From: Simmondsia chinensis
Lineage: Eukaryota > Streptophyta > Magnoliopsida > Caryophyllales > Simmondsiaceae
Reading direction: 5' to 3'
Length of the DNA: 64,000 nt
Assembly (NCBI GenBank): GCA_018398585.1
Contig: JAGTTD010000014.1
Location: forward strand, 20,521,387-20,585,386
Positions within the stretch are counted from its first letter, which is position 1; the number at the start of each line of letters is the position of its first letter. A program made the translations under genes and the position numbers. Below the pieces are notes generated by a model that made no database searches, was not told the DNA's origin, and was given only the letters and a program-made list of their open reading frames with translations. This document shows, piece by piece, positions 23,496-35,316 of the stretch.

Positions 23496-25507
23496 AGAAC
23501 ATGACCCAAACTCGACCTCCTCATCACGTCAAGATAAGGCATCCGCGGCCCTATTTTCAATGCCGTTTTGGTACATAATGCTATAGCTAAGGCCCATAAT
23601 TTTAGACATGCCTTTTTGTTGAAATTAGGTGGTGATGCGTTGGTCTAAAACAAAACGAAGGCTAGCATGATCGGTCTTAGTAGGTAATGGTGCCATTTGT
23701 CTACGGCCATTAGAACTGCCATAAGTTACTTTTCATATACGGATAAGCTCAAATGCCAAGGGCCTAAAGCCTTACTAAGGTAACCTAAGGGCCTACCCTC
23801 TTGACATAGAACGGCCCCAATACCTATCCCACATTCATCGGTCTCAAGTACGAAAAGTTTACGAAAATCCAGGAGTGCTCGCACCGGTGCGGACACCATG
23901 GCATGCTTGAGGGTGTCAAACGCAAGTTGGGCGCTCTTATTCCAATGGAATTCACCCTTGCAAAGGAGGCAAGTTAAGGGCCTACTAATTGATCCATAAC
24001 CATTGATAAACTTGCGGTAGTAACCCATGAGCCCCAAGAAACCCCTAAGACTTTTTAGGCTTTTCGGTTGTGGCCAAGCAGTCATGGCCTCAATCTTGCT
24101 AGGGTCCATAGCCATGCCATTTTGACTAATGATGTGTCCTAGGTACTCCACATGGTCTATACCAAAGGCACATTTACATTTTTTTGCATACAATTAATGG
24201 GTACGAAGGGTCTCAAGGATCTCACCGAGATGCCCAACGTGTGTGTCCATACCAGGGCTATAGACTAATATATCATCAAAGAAAACTAAAAAAAATTTAT
24301 GAAGAAAGGAAGAGAAGACCTCATTCATAAGAGCTTGGATTATTGCCGGGGCATTGCTGAGACCAAATGGCATGACCTTGAACACATAGTGGTCGTGATG
24401 AGTTCGGAAAGGGGTTTTGTGCCTATCTTCCTCGTGGACCAATATTTGGTGATACCCTGCCCTTTAGTCTATCTTCGAAAACGCACAAGCTCCACGTAAC
24501 TCGTCAAGTAGATCGTCAATGGCCGGTATAGGAAATTTGTCCTTCACAGTTATACTATTAAGTTGACTATAATCCACACAAAAATGATGCGTGCCATCTT
24601 TCTTACGAACTAGTAACATCAGTGAAGCAAAGGGGCTTCGGCTAGGTTGTATAATGGAAGAAGATACCATTTCCTTAACTTGCTTCTCGATCTCATTTTT
24701 TTTCCTATGTGGATAGCGATAAGGCCTTATGTGAACAGGTTTAGCATTAGGTTGGGTGGGTATCGCATGGTAATGGGCATGGGTTGGGGGTAGGGATTTG
24801 GGAATGTCAAAAGCATCTTTATATTGTCTAAGGATTGGCCCTAGGTCAGGATGGACATATGGTTCTTTTTCCTCATTACCTATGGCCATGAATAAATGAA
24901 CCACGACACTATTAACTTTCTTTTTAAGAAACCGAATAAGACCATTTTCGGACATAGCATGTAAAGCGGCGTTATCGGATGTTCCTTGTCAATGAACCAG
25001 TTTACCATCTTTGAAACATGAAAATTTGAGGTTCGTGAAATCGAAAGTGACCGGGCCATACCTTTGCAGCCAATCTACACCGAGAATCATGTCGCTTCCT
25101 CTCAACTCTAGCACCCATAAGTCATTCGAGAACACATGGCCTTGCACTTTCCATTTTAAGCATGGGAACTCTTGGTAGCTAATCAAGCTTTCACCATTAG
25201 CAACCATCACGGTCATTACCACAGTCGGAACGGTATCAAGCTGGAGTTCGTTAACGACACTCGAGTCTAGGAAGCTATTCGTGCTTCCACTATCAACAAG
25301 GATTGTGAGGGCCCTTTTCTTGATAGAACCTTTCAATCTCAAGGTGTTGTGAGTGATTCTCCCTGAAAGTGCATTCAAGAAGATCTCCATGATGCCATCA
25401 ACTTCTTCCTCATGCGGAATTTCTTCCTCAACATTCCCCAATTCCTCTTCATCATCATCTTCAACTTCTTGACCCTCCATACTTTGAAGTTGCTTGTTCT
25501 TGCACAC
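23496..25507 (-). pseudogene. El2 protease, RT and RNase H
   Basis: Protease 24989-25507: TILVDSGSTNSFLD has an intact DSG. RT 24194-24955 is broken by one stop near 24463 (KID-stop-RAGYHQ, where relatives have Leu); MPFGLSNAPAI and the active site FFDDILVYSP are intact. RNase H 23726-24193: FVLETDECGIGIGAVLCQEG. Further stops lie in 23496-23725. The protein matures gag and copies RNA to DNA in the particle. Individually the active sites look viable, but the polyprotein is interrupted at several points. Confidence 0.92.
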
Positions 25508-25509
25508 AT

Positions 25510-26679
25510 GCCTGGGATAATACCTCTCATGACATTTACAACATTGCCCGGGTTCTCACCTAGGCCCATTGGAACCGGAATAATTGTTGGGCTCTAAACG
25601 TGCTATCACACCTTGGGTCACGGACGCTTGGGACTAGCCCATGCTCTGGAATGACACACTTGGGCCTGAGCGGAACGAAGAGCCCGGGTTGGAGCCATAC
25701 GATGGTTTGTTGAAGCTTAGTTTGGGCCCCGCGGCCCTCTTGATTTCGGCTATAGTGATTTCTTGTAATTTAGCTTGTTCTATAGCGTAACTCATTTCAG
25801 TAGGCCGACAGCTTTAACGGCCGCGCGTATTGCGGGCTTCAACCCACCCTTAAAACTTGAAACGAAATGAGACTCACTTAGTGTAGGGTGGTAGATCACC
25901 ATCCAGCTGCGTAATTCTTCAAACCGAACCTTATACTCCTCCACGGTCCCGGTTTGAGTTGGCTTGTTGAATTGCTCCACCACGTCTTGCAAGGACTTGT
26001 CCCCAAACCTCTTGCATAGCTCTTCAATGAAAAATTTCCATCTGATGATGGGATGCCGCAGCTCTAAGGCATGGAACCAAATATCGCCGTAGTCATGTAA
26101 GTGTGACGAAGCCAAACCAACCCATTCATCCATTGGAATTTGATACCAAAGAAAATACTTCATGCATTTACGAATCCATACCCAAGGGTTCTTGCCATCA
26201 AACTTTGTAAATTGGAGTTTTGGGTTTTAGTGAGCGAACCAAGAACGTGTGCTAATATCATTTCCACAATGCTCCCCATCCTCAGATCGGGGGTGGTGTC
26301 GTATGTCTCTTTGTTCAGGAACACGGTGTGATGGTGGTGGTGGTAGGACTCCTTGCCCTCTAATGTGGACATAGTTGCCCGAACCTACATGTTCTCCATG
26401 CGTTGCAACTTCCGGAGCAACCTAAGGCATGATCTCGTGACGTTTCTCTTGATTCCTTAGCATACGGTTCACCAACTCAGCCAATGTTGCCACTGTGTCC
26501 TGTAGCCCATGTTGGGATTGTCCGAACCCCACAAACTCGATAGTCAAGCAGTCCACCGATGCCTTTAGTCCTTCACCAGTCACACCTTGATCTCGGACCA
26601 ATGTGTGAAGCCTATCCAGACGTCTCTCAATGGTCAAAAATCGCTCTTGCTAATCAGAAGTCTCCTCGGACGAAGACAT
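25510..26679 (-). pseudogene. El2 gag
   Basis: A plausible start is the ATG at 26679 (MSSSEETSD, then an in-frame TAG, then QERFLTIERRLDRLHTLV, probably coiled coil). The capsid-like core is open at 25792-26163 (LHDYGDIWFHALELRHP, VEEYKVRFEELRSW, FVSSFKGGLKPAIR). A zinc knuckle (CCKCHERYYPRHVC) lies near 25500-25550. Several stops separate the parts. The wording differs clearly from the other gags in the window, so this is a separate family. Confidence 0.88.
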
Positions 26680-26731
26680 GTTGGTAGCATTTCGGCTATT
26701 TTGTGTGACAGCCAGCTTCACGATCGTATGA

Positions 26732-26743
26732 GCTCTGATACCA
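26732..26743 (-). promoter_or_regulatory. El2 primer binding site
   Basis: Reverse strand reads TGGTATCAGAGC, a perfect initiator-Met tRNA complement three bases inside the 5' LTR. Confidence 0.95.
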
Positions 26744-26746
26744 ATT

Positions 26747-27344
26747 TCTCACAATCTTGAGATTGTGACAGCCAAGTTCCCCAACTTAGGCCCATAATGA
26801 CAATAGAGGTTTAGATGAGAAAAGAAAGAAAGACAGTTTGAGACGAGAAAAGAATTATACTTAGAGAAAGATGAGAGAATTGAGAGAGTTAGATGAGAAA
26901 ATATGAGAAATATTTCATTAATTCTTGGATACTTTTCAAATGAATAAACTACAATATTTATACTTCTTACATCCAATGACAATTTAAAATCTAGAAGAAT
27001 ATTAATCAAATCTCAATTACAATCCTAGCGGCTAGTTTTTGGGAGCCAACGGCTAGTAGGGACGCGCACTGGGCTGGGACGCGGCACAAGAAAGGGACAC
27101 TGGGGACGCGGACCTGGAAGGCCCTGCACGTGAGCTGGACATGGTCCTATCAAAAAACTGGCAGCGAGCTAGACAACGGCGGCACGGACCTAGCAACGAC
27201 TTTGACAATGTCACGGCATGGATCCGGCAGCGAATTGGACAGCGACCTGACACGGGCTTGGCAAGCAATTTTGACACAGACCTCAGGACACCCGCTCGAT
27301 ATCTATACAATGTCAAGGGAACCAAAAGAGTCGTGACCATGACA
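26747..27344 (-). mobile_element. El2 5' LTR (right)
   Basis: 598 bases, TCTCACAATC (canonical TG changed to TC) to CATGACA. The first 24 bases form a near-perfect hairpin (TCACAATCT, 2-base loop, AGATTGTGA). Confidence 0.92.
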
Positions 27345-28865
27345 TGTGTTTAATAAGATTGGCACTTTGAGTTGGACCATGTGAGTTGCTTATTTTTAGA
27401 CTATTATAGGACATAAGTGAATCGTGGTGTACTGTTTGAGCAACGACTCTAAATCCTTGGTGTATTTTGGACTTGTGCAAGGAGCGTTAGTTACTTTAGT
27501 GTACTAAGTAAGGTCTAAACGCACGACTGAATTTCCAAGTGTACTGGGTAGCCACGTGAAGTGTGATAAGGATCAGGTATTCAATAGGGAATCTATAGTC
27601 TCTTAGTTGATTCGCAAATATCTAAATAGTTAGGAATCTTTGGCCACAGCATTCCAAGTGTTTGACATTTTGACTCTGTACTATGAATATGTTTAAGTAC
27701 AAATGAATTATTCAGTGAAGGGCGCATCGGTAATTAATGAGAAGCTATGAGAAGAATACTGGCAGTAGTTATATTTATTCCTTGTCATGGATATCTAGTA
27801 GAGGGGTTGTTATCATCAATACAGTCTAATAGGGAATTAAGTCTCGTTAAATGGCAATTAAATTATTTCATGCGATGATTAATTTAACCCATTTTGAGCT
27901 AAATTTAAATTGTTCCTAAGGTCACTGTGCAAGCCTCTATATTTATTGCCATCGAAAAAATATTAAATAATTCATGAGATGGGTAAATTTTAATTTGCCA
28001 AACATTATTCAAAGAATGAATAAAATTAAAAATTATAAAATAAAATTATTTTGGAAAATTTAAATTCATTACATGAATTTTTACAGGTGGGAAACAAAGA
28101 AAAAAAAAAAAAAAAGAAACCCGTAAAAACAATGCAACCTAGTGGCGAATTGTGTATTTGAGGACAAGCCAACTAGTGCGCCTGACCTGGGTGGCCATAC
28201 GAGGAGATACGCGTGCCCTAGTATCAGCCAATCAGGACTCGACATGTGGCACGCGATGACAGGCCAAGGATGCGGCATTGATTGTGCATGAAACCCGTTG
28301 TTTTGGCTTGTTATGATGTAAAACACTACGTTTTTATTCTTTTATTCGCGTCCCACATCGAAATTAGAGGTACCTATTCCGAAGGTTGGGCATTCAATTG
28401 AAACGAATTATTTTGGATTTCTAGAATTGTTTCGGAGACCTAACCCGAGAGAAAACGATCCGTCGTAATTTTCCTTTCAACAATAAATATTTTTTGGAGC
28501 CCGCCCTCTGGGCAGCTCGAGGTCAACACGTAGAAAATCGCTGGGTCTCTATTTTGGTATTATTTAAAAGATTATTATTATTTTTGGTATTCTATTTTTA
28601 GAGCAATTCCCGGTGTGCCTTCTTTCCTTCTTCTTTTAGTTTTCGCTTTTCTATTTATTTACATTATTCGTTATTATGCCTGTTTAAGTTTATGTATTGT
28701 TATAAATGTATTAGAGTAAAAGGCCTGCAGATCTAAATTAAGAATTTAGATCTGTAGATTTAAAATTAGGTATTTCAGATCAACCCTAGATTTGGAATTA
28801 TGAATTCTAAACTCTTTCCGCTGCATGAACTTTAGTAGGAAGAATTTTTGAAATTCGTCCCAACA
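27345..28865 (+). mobile_element. element C, LTR, second part
   Basis: Continues the LTR begun at 21038 and ends GTCCCAACA at 28865. With the first part the LTR is about 1.88 kb. There is an A-tract near 28094-28116. It is followed after two bases by CGGTGTTAGAGTC, which differs from the initiator-Met primer site only by transitions, so this was probably the 5' LTR of a plus-oriented element. No coding frame is supported. Confidence 0.6.
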
Positions 28866-28979
28866 ACCGGTGTTAGAGTCAAGGGATTTATAGAGACAAC
28901 CCTATTCCCGAGAACTCTGGCACGCGAGGTGTCACGAAGCGTGACTCTCTGACCGGAGGCTTAGGTCAAGAGAAGAGTC
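28866..28979 (+). mobile_element. element C leader stub with decayed primer site
   Basis: About 115 bases after the C LTR: a degenerate primer site (28868-28880) and short leader, then El3 inserts. Remaining flank continues after El4 at 42022. The rest of C (gag-pol and 3' LTR) is not in the window. Confidence 0.5.
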
Positions 28980-29402
28980 TGTTACCTTTCCAAAATTAAT
29001 TTGAAAATCTAACCTTGTAGAAGAGAGTTTGAGATGAGAAAAGAAGGGAAGGCGATGAGAAAATAGAGAAAGGAGATGAGAATTAGAGAATTTCCCTTAG
29101 GAATAAGATTTCATTTAATTGAATGATCCAAATACACTTTAATCTCTCAATTTTATAAAGAAAATCAGATCACAAACACCCTCACTGGAGTTCCTGCCTA
29201 AACCCCTGCGTTGTAACTGCATTTCCTGCCCAAACCAACAACTAACTTTGCACAGAACAGCCTCACGTGCACTGCTGGTATTTGATGCTTGAAATACATT
29301 TTAATCGTTGCTCTTTTAATTGTGTTACATCATATAGACTCTAATAATAGGTAATACTAAGAAATTAAATGTATTACAAGTGAAATTTATTAATTTGTGA
29401 CA
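28980..29402 (-). mobile_element. El3 3' LTR (left)
   Basis: TGTTACCTTTCC to TTTGTGACA, 423 bases. It contains the purine-rich GAGATGAGAAAAGAAGG block. It pairs with 34350-34772, with few differences. Confidence 0.93.
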
Positions 29403-29418
29403 TTCCCTCCCTCTTAAG
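29403..29418 (-). promoter_or_regulatory. El3 polypurine tract
   Basis: Reverse strand reads CTTAAGAGGGAGGGAA directly before the 3' LTR. Confidence 0.85.
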
Positions 29419-31189
29419 AAGCTTCTTGTCCTGAAGAAGTGAAGCTCGGAAATAGACTCTTCAAGAAGTTGTAGTCCTCCCATGTTGTAAAGTTCTTGTT
29501 TAAGTTGCTCCAAGTGACTAGGACTTGGTGAATCTTCCTGTTGTTAAGCTGCAGCACTCGTTCGGACTGGACAGATTTCGGTTGTTGCAGAAGAATTCCA
29601 TTTACTTCAGCTATGGGCAGCTTTTGAGTCGTATCAGCATTTCTCTTAACCTGTTTTTTAAGGAGGGACACATGCAACACGGGGTGAATGTAAGAATGCG
29701 ATGGTAAGTCGAGCTTATATGCCACATTGCCAATTTTCTCTAGAATTTTGTAAGGACCGAAATAACGAGCACACAACTTGACGTTGCGTCGGACAGCCAC
29801 CGTTGATTGCCTATAGGGTTGCAATATAAGGTAGACCATGTCCCCAACTTGATAGTTCTTGTCTACCCTCTTCTTATCCGCATAATGCTTCATTCGAGCC
29901 CGAGCTTGTTGGAGATTGTCCTTAAACGATTGCACGATCTGTCTCCTCTGCCGCTCCAGTTCGGTTGCGGCAGAATCAGCAACCCTCGGTTGTTGTATCA
30001 TCATAGGAGAAGGTGGAGAGTATCCATACAATGCTCGGAAGGGTGTAGTGCCAATGGTTGTATGGAAGTGTGTATTGAACCAAAATTTGGCTAAGGAAAG
30101 CCAACGGCTCCACTCTTTGGGCCTCAAGAAGACCATACTCTGAAGATATTGCTCCACACATTGGTTGACTCATTCGGTTTTTCCATCCGTTTGAGGATGG
30201 TAGGAAGAACTAAGAGCCAATGTGGTTCCCATTAGTTTGAACAATTCCCTCCTAAAGTTGCTCGTGAAGATTTTGTCTCGGTCCTACACGATGGGTTGAG
30301 GTAATCCATGTAGCTGGTAGATGTTGTCGAGGAAGAGCTTTGCCAACTTCTCAGTAGTAACGAGTCGAGTAAGAGCAATAAAATGACTATATTTGGTGAG
30401 GCGATCCACCACGACCCATATGACCTCTTTGCCTTCGGATTTCGGTAACCCCTCAATGAAATCCATACTAATGTGAACCCAAGCCCCGTCCGGAATGGGA
30501 AGAGGTTGAAGAAGTCCCTAGTATCGCGGATCTCCCAGCTTTGTTTGTTGGCATACTTCACAACACTTCACATAGTCGCTCACATCTTTTTTCATGCTCG
30601 GCCATGTGAAATATGCTTTAATTCGTTGATAGGTGCCTTCCACACCCTCGTGACCTCCCCAAGCAGTGTCGTGTGAGGCTTGGATGACCTGTTTTCTCAA
30701 GTCCGTAGCGGAACCAATATATAGTTTGCCTTGAACACGCAATAGTCCATTCTGAACTGTCAGGTCACGGTGTTCTGCAGCAAATTTTGCGTCGGTCTGG
30801 AGAGCTGCAGCAGCCAGCTTTTCACTAGCAAATGGATCTTCCTCATAGGACTTATGTAGCTCTTCGGCCCAAGAAGGAATTACCCTCGAAATGGTTGAGG
30901 ACGTGCCTGAAACAGTGTCCTCAAAACGCCTTGACAGTGCATCTGCAGCTGCGTTTTCTTTGCCACTTCTATACTCGATGTCGTAATCAAGGCCTAACAT
31001 TTTCATCAAGCCTCTCTTTTGAATTCTTGACATGATCTTCTGTTCAAGTACATGTTTGTGGCTTCGGTGATCCGTCCGAATGGTGAATTTGTGACCCTCC
31101 AAATAATGCCTCCATTTCTCCACGGCTAAGAGAATCGCAAGGTATTCCTTTTCATATGTCGACATTGCCTAATGTTTGGGACTTAAAGC
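29414..31189 (-). pseudogene. El3 RNase H end, integrase and chromodomain
   Basis: 30518-31165 holds the end of RNase H (YEKEYLAILLAVEKWRHYLE, RTDHRSHKH) and the integrase zinc-binding part (HEGVEGTYQRIKAYFTW, CCEVCQQTK). The catalytic core is spread over two frames at 30232-30561 (MDFIEGLPKSEGKEVIWVV), implying a frameshift and local damage. 29414-30157 (247 codons) carries the C-terminal barrel (GPYKILEKIGNVAYKLDLP) and chromodomain (VLVTWSNLNKNFTTWEDYNF). Two TAG stops between this part and the upstream ORF (about 31168-31192) lie where relatives read AYLSQALSPKHQAM, so both replace Gln. Confidence 0.92.
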
Positions 31190-33358
31190 CTAACTTAAAT
31201 AAGCAATAGGACTTCCTCCTTGAGAGAGAACAGCCCCAATACCAGTCCCACTTGCGTCGGTCTCCAAAACGAAGCATTCGGTGAAATTCGGCGTTGTCAA
31301 AATCGGTGCTGCACACATAGCGGTTTTGAGATCTTCAAAAGTAGCTTGAGACTTCTCGTTCCACCCAAAAGCATCCTTCTTCAAGAGCTCCGTTAAAGGT
31401 TTGGCAATGGAACCATAACCTTTAATGAATTTTCGGTAATATCCGGTCAAACCCAAGAATCCTTTTAATTGCTTCAAGGTGATCGGGATTGGCAATTCTT
31501 GCATTGCCCGGATCTTGTTAGGATCAGTAGCCACTCCATTTGATGAGATGATATGGCCCAAATATTCGAGCCTCCTTTGAGCAAACGAACACTTGGACAA
31601 TTTTGCAAAAAATCGGTGTTGTCGCATCAAGACAAGCAGTTGTCGAAGGTGTGTGAGGTGAGCTTCATATGTGGAGCTATAGATCAGTATGTCGTCGAAG
31701 AACACCAGCACCGACTTCATCAGATAAGGCTTGAATACATCGTTCATAGCCGCTTGGAAGGTGGCCGGAGCATTTGTTAAACCGAAAGGCATAACAACGA
31801 ACTCGAAATGGCCATGATGAGTTTGAAAAGCGGTTTTGTAAATATCTGAACCGAAGACTCGGATCTGATGGTACCTTTGCCTTAAGTCCAGCTTTGAAAA
31901 GAAGCACGCCCCATGAATTTCGTCAAGCAAGTCATCTATGACCGGAATTGGGAACTTGTCTTTCACGGTTAAAGTATTCAATCGACGATAATCTATGCAC
32001 ATTCGGGCTGTCCCATCCTTCTTCTTCACAAGGATCATGGGTGAAGCAAAAGGACTTTGACTCGGTTTAATGAAGCTTAACCGAAGAAGCTCCTCCACTT
32101 GTCTCTTTATTTCGGCTTTTTGGCCATGAGGGTACCGGTATGGCCTAATTTTGAACGGATCAGCACTTCCTCGTAAGGGTATGGCATGATCCACACTCTT
32201 TTGAGGAGGGAGACTTTTAGGCTCCTCAAAGATGTCCCCAAACTCGTTAATCAAGCACTGTACATCAGGAGGAGGATCCGGCTGCTGTATAACCGAACAA
32301 ACCATGAGCAAGTGCCCAATCCATTGAATCGCCTTCTTTTTAATTCCACCTTGCACATTCTTTGCCTCGATCAATTTGAGCTGAGCTTCTTCAGACATGC
32401 CTTTCAAGGACACCTTGGTGCCATGAAATTCAAAGGCCACGGTCATTTTGTCAAAATCAATGGCAACCGGGTTGAAGGTCCTCATCCAATCTACTCCAAG
32501 CACCATGTCGCAACCACCCAAGGGAATCAATCGAAAATCGAAAGTGAAATGATGGCCTTGCATAGACCAAGGGAAGGCTATGCACATGTTTTGTGTTGTC
32601 AAAGAGTTCCCATCAGCTACCATGACTGCCAAAGGATGAGTTTTCGTCACTTCGTGTTTGACCTTCTTAATCAACTTCGGGTCAACGAAACTGTGAGTGC
32701 TTCCACTATCAATGAGGATAATAATGGAGTGTTTTCCAGCCCGTCCCTTGATTTTGATTGTGTTATGAGCCCCACTTTCGGTTAGAGCCTTCATGGAGAT
32801 CTCGACCTCGTCATCACTTGAGTTGCCTTGTAAATTACATTCGGTCTCCTCCAATTCTGCATCAGATTTGGTTCTGTCAGCTTCATCCGGAACTCGGCGA
32901 CCTTTTGCATACATAAGTGCTTGTGATTTGCACCTATGCCCAGGCTGATACGGTTGGTTGCAACAAAAACAAAGTCTTGCTGAAATTCTGTCACTGCTTT
33001 TACTGCCGAAGTTCTTGTTCTGCTGCAACTGTCTCGGTTTGTTGCTGGTTTGGTGCTTCCCTTTGTCATATGTAGGGACTTGAGTTGCTTCTATCAACTT
33101 TGCCTTGTTGTAAGCACTTGCCAAAGTCTTAGGAACAATGGCTTTCACCATGTTTTTGATCCTAGGCTTAAGGCCACTCACAAAGCAAGAAACATAGCAG
33201 GATTCGGCATCCTCGAGAGCAATGGCAAGAACTGACATCAAAGTTGCTCTCAAATTCTCAAATCTAAGCATGTATTCTCTCACACTTGATGTTTGGACCA
33301 ACTTGTTCAAGTTGTCCACAACATCCGTTGATTCTCCTTCTCCATACCGTTCACACAT
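31190..33358 (-). pseudogene. El3 gag core, zinc knuckle, protease, RT, RNase H start (722 codons open)
   Basis: The longest coding stretch in the window. In order, with rough residues: rest of the gag capsid-like core (1-85), zinc knuckle CFCCNQPYQPGHRC (about 130), protease LIDSGSTHSFVD with intact DSG (about 233), linker with GGCDMVLGVDWMRTF, RT (about 400-620: [42 protein letters not shown] intact), connection, and RNase H start (ETDASGTGIGAVLSQ, about 700). The visible start Met is not the true one, because an upstream TAA (WG-stop-FVEE) cuts it off from the gag N-terminus. All active sites in this part look intact, so it would code for active enzymes if translated. Confidence 0.93.
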
Positions 33359-33399
33359 CTCTTCTACGAATTAGCCCCAAGAAAGATGTGGCTTGCTTT

Positions 33400-34273
33400 T
33401 CAACAAACTATAGTACCAAACCTCATGATCACCATGAAGATGGACTATGGCCAGCTAGAGCTTCTCCTCCTCAAGTACATTGTAATATAAGAAGTATCGG
33501 TCACACCTCCTAAGCAAAGATTCCAGTTGCTTTCCATCAAATGAATCGATTTCTACCCTTGGCTGCCTTTAAGAGCCACTCCTACCCCCAAATGTGTTGT
33601 CATTTGACACAGTTCTATGCTGACATGCTTGATTAGGTGGTCTATCCATATGATCGAACACATCGGCTGCAACATTTTGGTGCATAACAGAATTATACTG
33701 CCGGTTGTTCTGTTCTGAAGTTTCTGCATTGGTTCGGTAATTAACAGGTCCAGAAGCTTGATCCGGATTTTCTATATTAATTTCAGGTCGAATAGGTTGA
33801 TTTGCAGCTGATCTAATGTTAATTGATGGTCCTACACCAGGTTACAACATAGGAGATTTACCTCGGGCGTGCATTCCTCCTTGAGATCTGTCCATGCTGT
33901 CTTGCTGCTGTTCGGTACTTGTGTGCTGTTGATCGACTTTAGCTGCTTAGTGAATCTGACTTGCGGGTTTGAGGATGGCCTCAACACTTGATTCACCTTG
34001 TTTGTTAACTTGATCTTGCAAGTGTTCAAGTTTTTCCTCAATTTGTTGCAATCGGTCTTGCACTTTGACATCTTTAGCATCTTTGTCCATGAACAATGCC
34101 AAAATTTGATCCATTCTCTGATTAAATCCTTGCTGCATCTCATGAAGATCTTCCTTAGTAGCATTTTGTGGTCCAGCCGTGGGATTTCCAGTGACAGCAG
34201 CAACGAAATCCATGATGGAACCGGTTGCATTTGCTCCACCAGCTCCCGATCTGGTTCTAACTCCATCGGCCAT
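33400..34273 (-). pseudogene. El3 gag N-terminal region
   Basis: Starts MADGVRTRSGAGG at 34273, about 75 bases from the primer site, and is open to 33947 with an Arg/Gln-rich, coiled-coil-like stretch (QDRLQQIEEKLEHLQDQVNK). It is then interrupted by stops up to 33358, with recognisable residues such as FDGKQLESL. The same opening in E1, El5 and F (VRTRSGAGG or VTTRSGAG) marks a conserved gag start in this group. Confidence 0.85.
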
Positions 34274-34335
34274 GATTTTTTTTGTTGTGTTCTGATTTTT
34301 TTGCTAGCTTAATCAATTAAGGGATTGTTAAACCA

Positions 34336-34347
34336 GCTCTGATACCA
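34336..34347 (-). promoter_or_regulatory. El3 primer binding site
   Basis: Reverse strand reads TGGTATCAGAGC, a perfect initiator-Met complement two bases from the LTR. Confidence 0.95.
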
Positions 34348-34349
34348 AT

Positions 34350-34772
34350 TATTAGCTTTCCAAAATTAATTTGGAAATCTAACCTTGTAGAAGAGAGTTT
34401 GAGATGAGAAAAGAAGGGAAGGGGATGAGAAAATAGAGAAAGGAGATGGGAATTAGAGAATTTTCCTTAGGAATAAGATTTTATTTAATTGGATGATCCA
34501 AATACACTTTAATCTCTCAATTTTATATAGAAAATCATATCACAAACACCCTCACTGGAGTTCCCGCCTAAACCCCTGCGTTGTAACTGCATTTCCAGCC
34601 TAAACCAGCAGCTAACTTTGCACAGAACAGCCTCGCATGCACTGCTGGTATTTGATGCTTAAAATACATTTTAATCGTTGCTCTTTTAATTGTGTTACAT
34701 CATATAGGCTCTAATAAAAGGTAATACTAAGAAATCAAACGTATTACAAGTGAAATTTATTGATTTGTACCC
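34350..34772 (-). mobile_element. El3 5' LTR (right)
   Basis: TATTAGCTTTCC to the 34772 boundary, 423 bases. The last bases (TTTGTACCC) differ from the left copy (TTTGTGACA); position-by-position length is equal, which supports the boundary. The terminal hairpin GTTAGCTTTCCAAA with TTTGGAAATCTAAC is clear when the two copies are compared. Confidence 0.88.
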
Positions 34773-34779
34773 GAATCTC

Positions 34780-35182
34780 TGTCATGATCAAGACTGATTT
34801 TAATTGATGTTATCGGGCTCTTTAGCAGTTGGCGGGAAACTTAGTTGCAATTGAGGTTCTTTTGCTTTTGGCAGCAAAGTTAGTTGGTGGTTAAAGTCTT
34901 GTTTTGCTCTTAACTCAATTGTGGCGGCGGGTTCAGGTTGTTTAGGTCGGTTATTGCAATATTAGAGTCTAGATTCATTGTTTTTGATTCTATCTTACAA
35001 CTAGTATAAATAAGGGATTGGTTGTAAGGTTTGATTCACTAAATGATAATTGATTGACATTTTCTCTCTCTCATTTAAACTCTCTCTAATTTCTAATTGC
35101 CTTTCCTTCTTTTCTCACCTAAACTCTTCCCTATCCTATCCAAACCTAGGTTAAGATTTAAGATTGAACTTGAATCTTAACA
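34780..35182 (+). mobile_element. El4 5' LTR
   Basis: 403 bases, TGTCATGATC to CTTGAATCTTAACA. TATA-like AGTATAAATAAGGG near 35000-35013, a pyrimidine-rich stretch near 35060-35150, and a terminal hairpin GTTAAGATTTAAG with CTTGAATCTTAAC. Confidence 0.93.
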
Positions 35183-35184
35183 AT

Positions 35185-35196
35185 TGGTATCAGAGC
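35185..35196 (+). promoter_or_regulatory. El4 primer binding site
   Basis: TGGTATCAGAGC, a perfect initiator-Met tRNA complement two bases after the LTR. Confidence 0.95.
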
Positions 35197-35316
35197 CTTG
35201 AGATTACACTCGATTGGATTGAAATTTAGCTTAATTCGATTGAATTGTGTATTTTCTATTTGAATTTGTGCAATTTTTGAATCATTCACAATCTGGCTAA
35301 GAAAAGGCCATCTACT

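Larger units (their letters stand above)
21401..27349 (-). mobile_element. El2: chromovirus (Ty3/gypsy), full length
   Basis: LTRs at 21406-22017 and 26747-27344 flank minus-strand gag-pol. The primer site next to the right LTR is a perfect TGGTATCAGAGC, and a polypurine tract lies next to the left LTR. Flanking 5-mers are TGCAT and TGTGT, a decayed target duplication (3 of 5 match). Length 5.94 kb. It is a different family from E1 and El3, since LTR and protein sequences differ widely, but it has the same domain order and a clear chromodomain. It is inserted in the LTR of C. Confidence 0.93.
28975..34777 (-). mobile_element. El3: chromovirus (Ty3/gypsy), best preserved copy
   Basis: LTRs at 28980-29402 and 34350-34772, both 423 bases. 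Target duplication GAGTC (28975-28979) and GAATC (34773-34777), one transition apart. Perfect primer site at the right LTR and polypurine tract at the left, so minus orientation. 5.79 kb. It is close to E1 in protein sequence (same MADGVRTRS opening, same knuckle, same integrase wording) but has a distinct LTR. It is inserted in the C leader; El4 lies two bases beyond its right duplication. Confidence 0.95.

Noticed and set aside
28081..28326. Reverse open frame of 81 codons in element C LTR
   Set aside because: It ends in a poly-Phe run from an A-tract, has no domain and lies inside an LTR.
35185..35196. tRNA gene at TGGTATCAGAGC
   Set aside because: This 12-mer recurs next to LTRs as a primer binding site. 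No cloverleaf or A/B boxes surround it.
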